DNA of 5,934 nucleotides from Deltaproteobacteria bacterium (GTDB taxonomy: Bacteria > Desulfobacterota > Desulfobacteria > Desulfobacterales > ETH-SRB1). Under the pieces are notes generated by a model that saw nothing but the letters and a program-made list of their open reading frames with translations, was not told the origin of the DNA and searched no databases. This document shows positions 1 through 5,680 of the stretch, in pieces; position 1 is the first letter of the stretch, and each line of letters opens with the position of its first letter. The stretch covers positions 1 through 5,934 of the forward strand of contig JAJSZO010000165.1 of assembly GCA_030262795.1 (NCBI GenBank), given 5' to 3'. A program made the position numbers and the translations under genes.

Positions 1-311
1 ATCTCCGAACTCGGCACTGTCATTGTATGCTCAAAGCCTGCGTCAAAGATGACAGTATATCTGTCTGAAGGCTTATTGAATATGAATTCGCTTTTTTTAT
101 CCAAATACCCTTCTACGAATATCTTTCCATTGGTATTGACCACTTGTATTTTTACACCAACAGCCGAGGAACCATCAAGAAATCCACCCTCACAAAGAAT
201 GGTTCCATCCCCATTATCCGAACAAAAACAAAAGGGTGTGTGTGCAAGAGCATGTGATACGAAAAAGACACTTAAAAACATGCATGCAAGTAATAGTCTG
301 GCTTTTTTCAT
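1..311 (-). CDS. Small secreted His/Cys protein, possible periplasmic metal-transport accessory (3' end cut by window edge)
   Basis: The frame is open from an ATG at 311 to the left edge: 103 complete codons and no stop. Residues 1-23 form a clear Sec signal peptide: Lys-Lys at 2-3, a hydrophobic core, and a cleavage site after Ala-Leu-Ala (21-23). The predicted mature protein then starts with His24, followed by Cys28, Cys30 and Cys40. The rest looks like a small beta-sandwich, with a Gly-Val-Lys-Ile-Gln-Val strand near 52-57, an Asn-Gly turn at 61-62, and a Tyr-Thr-Val-Ile-Phe-Asp-Ala-Gly segment at 85-92 followed by His95. From memory this resembles the carboxypeptidase-regulatory-like/DUF4198 type of periplasmic protein seen beside nickel and cobalt transporters; I cannot assign a named family. 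The start is firm because a strong AAAGGAG lies 5 nt upstream. It begins 34 nt after the TonB-receptor stop with no terminator between, so the two are probably cotranscribed. A metal-binding role is inference. Confidence 0.8.
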   Translation of the reverse strand, partial: MKKARLLLACMFLSVFFVSHALAHTPFCFCSDNGDGTILCEGGFLDGSSAVGVKIQVVNTNGKIFVEGYLDKKSEFIFNKPSDRYTVIFDAGFEHTMTVPSSE

Positions 312-316
312 TGTTA

Positions 317-323
317 CTCCTTT
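317..323 (-). promoter_or_regulatory. Shine-Dalgarno of the small secreted protein
   Basis: AAAGGAG on the minus strand, separated by the 5 nt TAACA from the ATG at 311-309. It fixes the start of this edge-truncated gene and supports it being a real coding sequence. Confidence 0.8.
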
Positions 324-345
324 CAGAAGTTTCTTCAAAAATTCC

Positions 346-2067
346 CTAAAAATCCCTTTGCACGCCCAGCCGGAATACCCGTTCATTACCGGGCTTGCCA
401 TAGTATTTCTCATAGTTCTTATCTAAAAAATTAGTCACATCAAGATAGACCAGCCAGTCCCTCCATGAACGTTCCACGCGGATATCTCCTATATACCGGC
501 CAGGTATTTCAATGGAATTGGCCGAATCACTGTAATAAGAAGAGGTATATTCCCCCTTGTGGATCAAAGCAAAATCGTTCCATTTAATATTCATGGTATA
601 CTTGAAGGTATGCTGCGGTTTTTCAATCAGATAAAGGTCGGTGTCATCGTTTTTGGCAAGGAGATAAACATAGGAGAGATTGAGATTTGCCATCTCCCAA
701 GGCTTTAAGTCCATGCTGACTTCTCCGCCTTTCCGGGTGGTGGTAGCCAGATTTTCATAGGTGGTGATATCCCCGTATCTGACCTGGGTCACTGCATCGT
801 CAATCCGGTTGTAGAATCCATTAGCTGACAGACCCAGCGTTTCCATGGGGTTCCAGGCTAAACCGAGAGAAAAATTCCTGACCTTCTCCAGGTCGAGATC
901 CGGATTGCCCTTTGTGTAGGTGGTATTATAAAAACGGTTGTGAATTGAAGGTGTATTACAGGACTGGTTTGCGTTGGCTTTGACGATCCATTTATCCAGG
1001 GGAAAGGTCAACGTAATCTCGGGGTTATATCCCCAGTCAAAGGCGGTATAATAGCTCAGGCGAAACCCGACAGCCAAATTCACCCACTCAGCCAGTTCCC
1101 AGTCCTTTGTGGCAAAAAGATGCCCCTGGGATTCTTTTTCAGTATCAAAATTGTTGGATGTGATGATGTGCTGCTCGACGGTTCCTCCCACGGGGGTCTG
1201 TCCAATAATAGGAAAATCAAGGGAGTAGTTAATGGTTTCACCTACTACTTGAGAGAGATATTTGTGATGAAAGTTTGTATCCGGATTTTCATAATTGTCT
1301 CCGTATCCAGTATAATAGGTCTGGCTTTTAAATAAGTCTTTTTTGAAAATGGTAGTGAGGTTCCAGTCATATCCTTTCAGCTCGGCACTCGGGGTGGGAG
1401 CGTAGGTGAGACCCGGCAGGTTGTAAACTCCGTAAAGTCCATCGAAGTTTACCATCCATTGAGCGCCGTTATTAAGTGTTTTGTCCCAAAAAATATTCTT
1501 TACAACAATATCCCACCAGTCAGGGTAGTTCTGAGGTTGATCAGCATATGATAATTTCAAAGTCCCGCCTTTTCCACAGGATGCACCTTGTTGCGCTATC
1601 TTGGCCATGATCTGGGATTTCCTGTAGGTGTCGGTGAAGACCTCAATGGATCCGCTGATTCCCTTCTTGCCCTTACGGGTGGTGATGAGGATAACCCCTC
1701 CGGCTGTATCATCCCCGTAAATTGCAGCGCCTGCCCCTTTGATCACCTCTATCTGTTCAATATCCTTTGCAAAGTATCCGCCGATATTGTTAACCTTGGT
1801 TGCAGAATCGGTGATCCGCCGGCCATCTATAAGAACAACGACATTAGAAGACGATGACCCTTGAATCTTGATTCCACCGTTGGCGCTGATTCCTGGCAAA
1901 GCATTCAGAAGTTCTGTCAGGGTTCGCGCATTGAATGCCGCTAATTGATCACGGACGAAAACTTGTCTGACTTTGGAACTTTCCTCTGCATATACACATA
2001 CAGGCAGGAAGCTGCAGAAAGTCAAAGAGATAAACAGAAAAGATATCAAAAAATTATTTAAAATCAT
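346..2067 (-). CDS. TonB-dependent outer-membrane receptor, compact BtuB/CirA-like
   Basis: A 573-residue outer-membrane gated channel, shorter than most of the family (BtuB precursor is about 614, siderophore receptors often above 700). Residues 1-27 are a signal peptide ending Val-Tyr-Ala before Glu28-Glu-Ser-Ser. The plug covers roughly 34-132. It shows Leu-Thr-Glu-Leu-Leu-Asn-Ala-Leu-Pro-Gly (50-59), a Gly-Gly-Ile-Lys-Ile-Gln-Gly stretch where many receptors have an Arg-Gly, Val-Leu-Ile-Asp-Gly-Arg (78-83), Ile-Glu-Gln-Ile-Glu-Val-Ile-Lys-Gly (103-111), Ile-Tyr-Gly (116-118) and Gly-Gly-Val-Ile-Leu-Ile-Thr-Thr (123-130). The remainder is the beta-barrel, with alternating aromatic strands. 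It ends in the typical Asp-Val-Thr-Asn-Phe-Leu-Asp-Lys-Asn-Tyr motif (543-552) and a terminal Phe. The start is fixed by a TAA codon immediately upstream in frame (2070-2068); a GGAG lies 10 nt upstream. The ligand cannot be read from the sequence. Linkage to a Dpp/Nik-type importer suggests a metal, metal chelate or peptide-like ligand (inference). Confidence 0.93.
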   Translation of the reverse strand: MILNNFLISFLFISLTFCSFLPVCVYAEESSKVRQVFVRDQLAAFNARTLTELLNALPGISANGGIKIQGSSSSNVVVLIDGRRITDSATKVNNIGGYFAKDIEQIEVIKGAGAAIYGDDTAGGVILITTRKGKKGISGSIEVFTDTYRKSQIMAKIAQQGASCGKGGTLKLSYADQPQNYPDWWDIVVKNIFWDKTLNNGAQWMVNFDGLYGVYNLPGLTYAPTPSAELKGYDWNLTTIFKKDLFKSQTYYTGYGDNYENPDTNFHHKYLSQVVGETINYSLDFPIIGQTPVGGTVEQHIITSNNFDTEKESQGHLFATKDWELAEWVNLAVGFRLSYYTAFDWGYNPEITLTFPLDKWIVKANANQSCNTPSIHNRFYNTTYTKGNPDLDLEKVRNFSLGLAWNPMETLGLSANGFYNRIDDAVTQVRYGDITTYENLATTTRKGGEVSMDLKPWEMANLNLSYVYLLAKNDDTDLYLIEKPQHTFKYTMNIKWNDFALIHKGEYTSSYYSDSANSIEIPGRYIGDIRVERSWRDWLVYLDVTNFLDKNYEKYYGKPGNERVFRLGVQRDF

Positions 2068-2077
2068 TTATTGGTCA

Positions 2078-2081
2078 CTCC
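2078..2081 (-). promoter_or_regulatory. Weak Shine-Dalgarno of the TonB receptor gene
   Basis: GGAG (in the context ATGGAGTGACC) sits 10 nt before the ATG at 2067-2065. The spacing is longer than for the other genes here. No closer purine-rich site exists, so initiation may be weaker than in the ABC operon. Confidence 0.5.
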
Positions 2082-2110
2082 ATAAATAAAAAATTACATA
2101 AAGGGTAAAA

Positions 2111-2187
2111 GTTCAGAAGTTCAGAGGTTCAAGGTTCTGGATTAGTGAAGGTCAACGAAAGAAAGCCAACCCTGAACCTCTGAACCT
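2111..2187. repeat. Imperfect inverted repeat (20-bp arms) built of GTTCAGA-like units
   Basis: On the plus strand 2117-2136 (AAGTTCAGAGGTTCAAGGTT) and 2168-2187 (AACCCTGAACCTCTGAACCT) are reverse complements with two mismatches, around a 31-nt spacer at 2137-2167. The left side is also a degenerate tandem repeat of 7-8 nt units: GTTCAGAA, GTTCAGAG, GTTCAAG and GTTCTGG at 2111-2140. The structure lies between the end of the ABC operon and the receptor gene. It could form a long RNA hairpin that attenuates read-through or stabilises the upstream transcript. It is not a canonical intrinsic terminator: only TTTT follows, about 6 nt past the stem on the minus strand. Alternatively it is a dispersed extragenic repeat with no local role. 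Confidence 0.7.
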
Positions 2188-2200
2188 GTAGACGCCTACA
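2187..2200. repeat. 14-bp near-palindrome, possible operator or hairpin
   Basis: TGTAGACGCCTACA: the outer five base pairs (TGTAG/CTACA) and the central CG are self-complementary, with one A/C mismatch on this strand that becomes a G-U wobble in the minus-strand RNA. It abuts the right arm of the larger inverted repeat. It could be a dimeric repressor site for the receptor gene, but it does not match the NikR or Fur consensus as I know them. Confidence 0.35.
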
Positions 2201-2227
2201 AATCTTGTTTATCCTGCACATCCTGTC
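2201..2227. repeat. Three-copy 9-nt tandem repeat of the ACAGGAT type
   Basis: On the plus strand the units are AATCTTGTT, TATCCTGCA and CATCCTGTC. On the minus strand they read GACAGGATG, TGCAGGATA and AACAAGATT, a degenerate ACAGGAT-plus-two-nucleotides pattern. I recall similar short extragenic repeats in many bacterial intergenic regions, but this is recollection only. It is noncoding and lies 50 nt downstream of the ATPase stop. Confidence 0.55.
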
Positions 2228-2276
2228 TGAAGCTTTTTTTGATAGCTGAACTATTACCATAAAGGTTTACTTTGGT

Positions 2277-3914
2277 TCAGTGAAACTCTTCCCGCGCATT
2301 AAGCTGAAGTTGCGACATGGCATTTATTAGAGCATGGGCTTGCGAGGTACAGGGATTTTCGAAAATATCGCAGGTCAGTCCCTGTTCAACGATTCGACCA
2401 TTATCCATAACAAGAAGGCGCTCACAGAGGCTGCGCACAACCCGCAAGTCATGGGATATCATGATCAGGGTAAGGCCATATTCTTCTTGCAGTCCGGCCA
2501 ATAACTCCAGTATCTGGATCTGAAAAATAAGATCGAGTGATGATACAGGCTCGTCGCAGACTAAAAGCTTTGGACGAAGCGCCAATGCCCGGGCAATACA
2601 CACACGCTGTTGCTCTCCTCCGCTCAACTGATGTGGATATCGCCCCTTATATTCAACGGGCAGACCAACCTGCGCAAGTAATGTTTCCACCCGCTCATTT
2701 CTTTCCCGAGAACTTCCGACGTTGAAATGTTCAAGTGGTTCGCCTATTATCTTTCCAACACGTAACCGGGGGTCCAGAACTTCGGCCGGGTACTGACTGA
2801 TCATCTGAAGGTTGCGATATTTTTTTAAATCACCGGGATCAAGCTTTTGGCCCATGAGCCTGATATCGCCACTGGTGGGTAAAAGGGTACCCGATATCAT
2901 CCTTGCCAGGGTAGTTTTTCCCGCGCCGGAAGGGCCTACAATCCCCAGTCCTTCCCCTTCCTTAAAAGATAGCGAGGCATCAATCACTGCTTCAATAATT
3001 GCCCCCTGACTATCAAAAAAATTGCCAAAAAATCCGCCGGTAGCCCTGTATTTTTTAGAAACATTATTAAGCTCAAGATACGAAGGAGATGGATCATCCG
3101 GAAAATCTGATTTCAGCTTATGATAAACAAGCCCTTGCGACGCACTAAACAACTTGCGGCTGTATTCGTGCCGCGGCGAACACAATAATTCATTTAATCC
3201 CCGATCCTCAACAATTTCGCCTTTATACATAACAGCGATGCGGGTGGCAAGGCGTGCCACAAAGCCGAGATCATGGCTGATTACCATTAAGGAAATTTCC
3301 TTTTCTTTTCTGAGATCATTTATCAGGTCAACAATCTCAATTTGGGCAACAACATCCAGGCCTGAACTTGGTTCATCGGCAATCAGAAGTTTAGGCTCCA
3401 ATGCCAGCCCCAGGGCGATCATCACCCGCTGGCACATCCCCCCGCTTAACTCAAAGGGATAACTATCAAGAACCTTTTCAGATCTGGAAATGCGAACCAG
3501 TTCCAAAAGTTCCAGGGCCCGCTTACGAAATGTGGCCCGGCTGCCATCGAGGCCATGGCAGCGGAAGGTTTGCAGAAAAAATTGCCCTATTCGCGCCGTG
3601 GGAGTCAACGCCTGTTCAGAGCCTTGGAAAACCATGGCCATATCCCGGCCGCGCATGGATTGCCAGGTCTTTGCGGAAAGGGAGGTTAGTTCTTTACCGT
3701 CAAAACGTATGGAACCACTGACCACCCGGCCAGGGGGCGGAACCAAGCCCAGCATCGCATGGGCAACAGTAGTTTTACCGCTGCCTGATTCGCCCACTAT
3801 GCCCAATACCTCACCCTGGTTCAGGGCAAAACTTACGTTGCGGACAGCGTTTACTCTCTGGTTTGGGATGATATAATCAACCGAAAAATTTTCTACCTCA
3901 AGGAGTGGGGCCAT
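2277..3914 (-). CDS. Dpp/Opp/Nik-family ABC importer ATPase, two nucleotide-binding domains fused (DppD-DppF type)
   Basis: A 545-residue cytoplasmic protein that powers uptake by the two permeases encoded upstream. Domain 1 (about 4-262) has Walker A Gly-Glu-Ser-Gly-Ser-Gly-Lys-Thr-Thr (41-49), Q-loop Gln97, signature Leu-Ser-Gly-Gly-Met (156-160), Walker B Leu-Leu-Ile-Ala-Asp-Glu-Pro with catalytic Glu181, D-loop Ser-Gly-Leu-Asp (184-187) and switch His214. Domain 2 (about 279-535) has Walker A Gly-Pro-Ser-Gly-Ala-Gly-Lys-Thr-Thr (327-335), Q-loop Gln374, signature Leu-Ser-Gly-Gly-Glu-Gln-Gln-Arg (430-437), Walker B with Glu455, Ser-Ser-Leu-Asp (458-461) and His488. Both sites look catalytically complete. 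The linker is near 263-278. The C-terminal tail of domain 1 (Ser-Pro-Arg-His-Glu-Tyr, 246-251) is a short version of the usual oligopeptide-family tail, with no Cys cluster. Single-chain fusions of this pair are known (GsiA, YejF); E. coli DppD/DppF and NikD/NikE are separate. The start overlaps the preceding permease by 17 nt. Confidence 0.95.
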   Translation of the reverse strand: MAPLLEVENFSVDYIIPNQRVNAVRNVSFALNQGEVLGIVGESGSGKTTVAHAMLGLVPPPGRVVSGSIRFDGKELTSLSAKTWQSMRGRDMAMVFQGSEQALTPTARIGQFFLQTFRCHGLDGSRATFRKRALELLELVRISRSEKVLDSYPFELSGGMCQRVMIALGLALEPKLLIADEPSSGLDVVAQIEIVDLINDLRKEKEISLMVISHDLGFVARLATRIAVMYKGEIVEDRGLNELLCSPRHEYSRKLFSASQGLVYHKLKSDFPDDPSPSYLELNNVSKKYRATGGFFGNFFDSQGAIIEAVIDASLSFKEGEGLGIVGPSGAGKTTLARMISGTLLPTSGDIRLMGQKLDPGDLKKYRNLQMISQYPAEVLDPRLRVGKIIGEPLEHFNVGSSRERNERVETLLAQVGLPVEYKGRYPHQLSGGEQQRVCIARALALRPKLLVCDEPVSSLDLIFQIQILELLAGLQEEYGLTLIMISHDLRVVRSLCERLLVMDNGRIVEQGLTCDIFENPCTSQAHALINAMSQLQLNAREEFH

Positions 3915-4740
3915 TATCTGCCTCCCTGCATGGATCCAGGATGTCTCTTAATATATCTCCCAGAAGATTCACTGTTAGGGCAAAAAAGACCAGGAATCCG
4001 CCTGGAAAAACCACTAACCACCAGCATTTCATCATCAGAGCATTATATCCATCAGCAAGCATATTCCCCCATGTCGGTATTAATGAGGGAACCCCGAGCC
4101 CCAGGAAACTCAAGGTGGATTCTAGCATAACAGCTTGAGAAATACCAAGGGTTCCGATAACAACCACTGTAGGAAGGGCGTTTGGCATGAGATGCCATTT
4201 GAATCGGCCAAGCCTTCCCGCGCCAAGGGTCATACTTTGCCGGACAAATTCCATCCCTCTCAATCTGACGAATTCATCCCATACCATTTTTGCCATAAAC
4301 ATCCATGAGGTAACCGCCACAATCACAGTGACCTGTATAACGGAACTGCTGCCGCCTATGCTGCGCAAAATCACAGCCACAAAAATAACGGGCAGGCTGA
4401 TAATCACATTAAGAAATCCCATTAATGCGGTATCTACGAATCCGGGCATCATTGCCGAAATCGCTCCGTACATTACGCCCATCAACGCCATCAACACTCC
4501 GGCTGTGAATGCTATCAACATAGTTGTCCGACCGGCCAGACAGACCCGATACAACACATCACGGCCCATAAGATCAGTGCCCAGAAGATGGGAGCTTGAC
4601 GGGGGCTGACCAATGAGAGTGACATTTGGATTATTGGCCTCGGCAGAAAAAAACAGGGGAACAACCATCGAAGCCAGAACAATACTCACCAGGATGCCCA
4701 GACTGAAAAAGGTCATAAAATTTTCTCGCATTCTATTCAT
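3898..4740 (-). CDS. ABC importer inner-membrane permease, DppC/OppC/NikC type
   Basis: A 280-residue inner-membrane subunit that forms the translocation pore with the DppB-type partner encoded just upstream. I read about six hydrophobic segments: near 9-31, 73-97, 105-126, 134-153, 189-210 and 240-264. Family hallmarks are the periplasmic His-Leu-Leu-Gly-Thr-Asp-Leu-Met-Gly-Arg-Asp-Val-Leu motif (51-63) after the first segment. The cytoplasmic EAA loop (about 157-190) has the core Leu-Gly-Ala-Gly-Arg-Leu-Gly and His-Leu-Met-Pro-Asn-Ala (183-188), which docks on the ATPase. After it comes Glu-Ser-Thr-Leu-Ser-Phe-Leu-Gly-Leu-Gly-Val (207-217), then Pro-Thr-Trp-Gly-Asn-Met-Leu (222-228). Length is normal for the family. 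It starts 8 nt inside the end of the upstream permease, with GAGGA 6 nt before the ATG (4747-4751). A second Met at codon 4 has poorer spacing. Substrate specificity cannot be read from this subunit; nickel versus peptide is undecided. Confidence 0.95.
   Translation of the reverse strand: MNRMRENFMTFFSLGILVSIVLASMVVPLFFSAEANNPNVTLIGQPPSSSHLLGTDLMGRDVLYRVCLAGRTTMLIAFTAGVLMALMGVMYGAISAMMPGFVDTALMGFLNVIISLPVIFVAVILRSIGGSSSVIQVTVIVAVTSWMFMAKMVWDEFVRLRGMEFVRQSMTLGAGRLGRFKWHLMPNALPTVVVIGTLGISQAVMLESTLSFLGLGVPSLIPTWGNMLADGYNALMMKCWWLVVFPGGFLVFFALTVNLLGDILRDILDPCREADNGPTP
3921..3926 (-). promoter_or_regulatory. Shine-Dalgarno of the fused ATPase gene, inside the permease gene
   Basis: GGGAGG on the minus strand, 6 nt (CAGATA) before the ATG at 3914-3912. 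It lies within the last codons of the preceding permease and decides this start, despite the 17-nt overlap. Confidence 0.75.
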
Positions 4741-5680
4741 CGTTGATCCTCAAACGTGCGTTTACGCTGGCGTTCAACAGATCGGAGAGCACAGAGCCTA
4801 TGACAACAAAGGCTGCCGACAGCAAAATAATGGCCAACATCATTGAATAGTCCCGTGCAAAGGCAGATGTAATAGCTTGGGCGCCAATGCCCGGCCAGGA
4901 GAAAATATACTCTATGACAAAGGCACTGCTGACCAGGGTGGCGAAATTCAATCCTGTCCAGCTTAAGAGTGGGCTTACTGCATTGGGCAGTATATGACGA
5001 AAAAAAATTGTTCTTTCAGACAGACCTCTTGCCCTGGCAGAGCGCACATATATAGAGTGAAGTGTTTCCGTCACGCTGGCCCGGATAACCCGGCTGTAGC
5101 TGCCCAGAGCTGAAAGTGTCATTGCCGCTATGGGTAGAACAGCATGATGGATGGTTTCCGACCAGGTAAAAGGTTCACCGGGAGACCGGGCTCCGCTTAT
5201 AGGAAATAAACCGCCGTAGTACGCCAGTGCCATGACTAAAAGCGTGCCCATGAGAAAAGAGGGAACAGAATAAAACAGGACGGAAAACCCATTCAAGATT
5301 ATATCCAGCCAGGATCGAGGGTACAATGCAGTTACATAGCCAATGGATATGGACAGGAGGAAGACCAGCACCATGGATGTCAGTGTCAGGCCAATGGTAT
5401 AGGGAAGCTGAGTAAAAAGGACACGGTCATTGGATAAACCGGTGCTTTGTGAATATCCCAGGTCGCCCTGGACAAGTCGTCCTGTCCAGGCAAGGTAGCG
5501 ACCTGTGAAAGATTTGTTCCGGTTGGATTCATCACCCTGTGCCTGTTCCCCATGCTGGCTAGTTGCGGCAACAAGATTTCTCGTGCCAGGCCCGAAATAA
5601 GGTACCATGAAAGCAATAATACTTAAAAGCAAGAGGCTAGCCAGGGTTCTAAGCAAACACAGAAAACCATAGCGAATCAT
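4733..5680 (-). CDS. ABC importer inner-membrane permease, DppB/OppB/NikB type
   Basis: A 315-residue inner-membrane pore subunit. A first membrane segment (about 9-30) is followed by a hydrophilic periplasmic stretch, here rich in Gln, Asn and Ser (39-58). It leads into Gln-Gly-Asp-Leu-Gly-Tyr-Ser (71-77), the family's usual motif before the permease core. Further hydrophobic segments lie near 98-120, 128-155, 178-197, 241-260 and 279-303. The EAA loop is around 201-236, with Ala-Arg-Ala-Arg-Gly-Leu-Ser (215-221) and Arg-His-Ile-Leu-Pro-Asn-Ala (228-234). After it, Val-Ile-Glu-Tyr-Ile-Phe-Ser-Trp-Pro-Gly-Ile-Gly (255-266) is diagnostic of DppB-type permeases. The ATG overlaps the stop of the substrate-binding protein as ATGA (4 nt), with GAGGG 6 nt upstream (5687-5691), so translation is probably coupled to the binding protein. 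Length and motifs are normal, and the protein appears intact. Confidence 0.95.
   Translation of the reverse strand: MIRYGFLCLLRTLASLLLLSIIAFMVPYFGPGTRNLVAATSQHGEQAQGDESNRNKSFTGRYLAWTGRLVQGDLGYSQSTGLSNDRVLFTQLPYTIGLTLTSMVLVFLLSISIGYVTALYPRSWLDIILNGFSVLFYSVPSFLMGTLLVMALAYYGGLFPISGARSPGEPFTWSETIHHAVLPIAAMTLSALGSYSRVIRASVTETLHSIYVRSARARGLSERTIFFRHILPNAVSPLLSWTGLNFATLVSSAFVIEYIFSWPGIGAQAITSAFARDYSMMLAIILLSAAFVVIGSVLSDLLNASVNARLRINDE

Noticed and set aside
337..357. Direct repeat AAAAATTCCCT/AAAAATCCCT across the receptor stop codon
   Set aside because: Short, AT-rich and partly coding; most likely coincidental.
49..426. Plus-strand open frame of 125 codons at the left end
   Set aside because: It is antisense to the small secreted protein and the receptor 3' end. 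It has no ribosome site or recognisable domain, while the minus-strand frame has a signal peptide and a strong Shine-Dalgarno.
2090..2130. Sigma-70 promoter for the receptor gene (TATGTA as -10, CTGAAC as -35)
   Set aside because: The -35 match is poor and falls inside the repetitive arm, so it cannot be told apart from chance in AT-rich sequence.
2100..2187. Intrinsic terminator of the ABC operon
   Set aside because: The stem has a 31-nt loop, is imperfect, and is followed only by a short TTTT some nucleotides past the stem on the minus strand; recorded as a repeat instead.
2068..2276. Cobalamin or NiCo riboswitch upstream of the TonB receptor
   Set aside because: I looked for the B12-box style conserved core and for the four-helix NiCo pattern and found neither; the space is mostly taken up by repeats.
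4187..4609. Plus-strand open frame of 140 codons, and other plus-strand frames over the ABC genes
   Set aside because: They are shadows of well-conserved minus-strand permease and ATPase genes, with composition unlike a real protein and no initiation signals.
5386..5616. Minus-strand 76-codon frame inside the DppB-type permease
   Set aside because: It is out of frame within a gene whose family motifs run through the same region; no independent evidence supports it.
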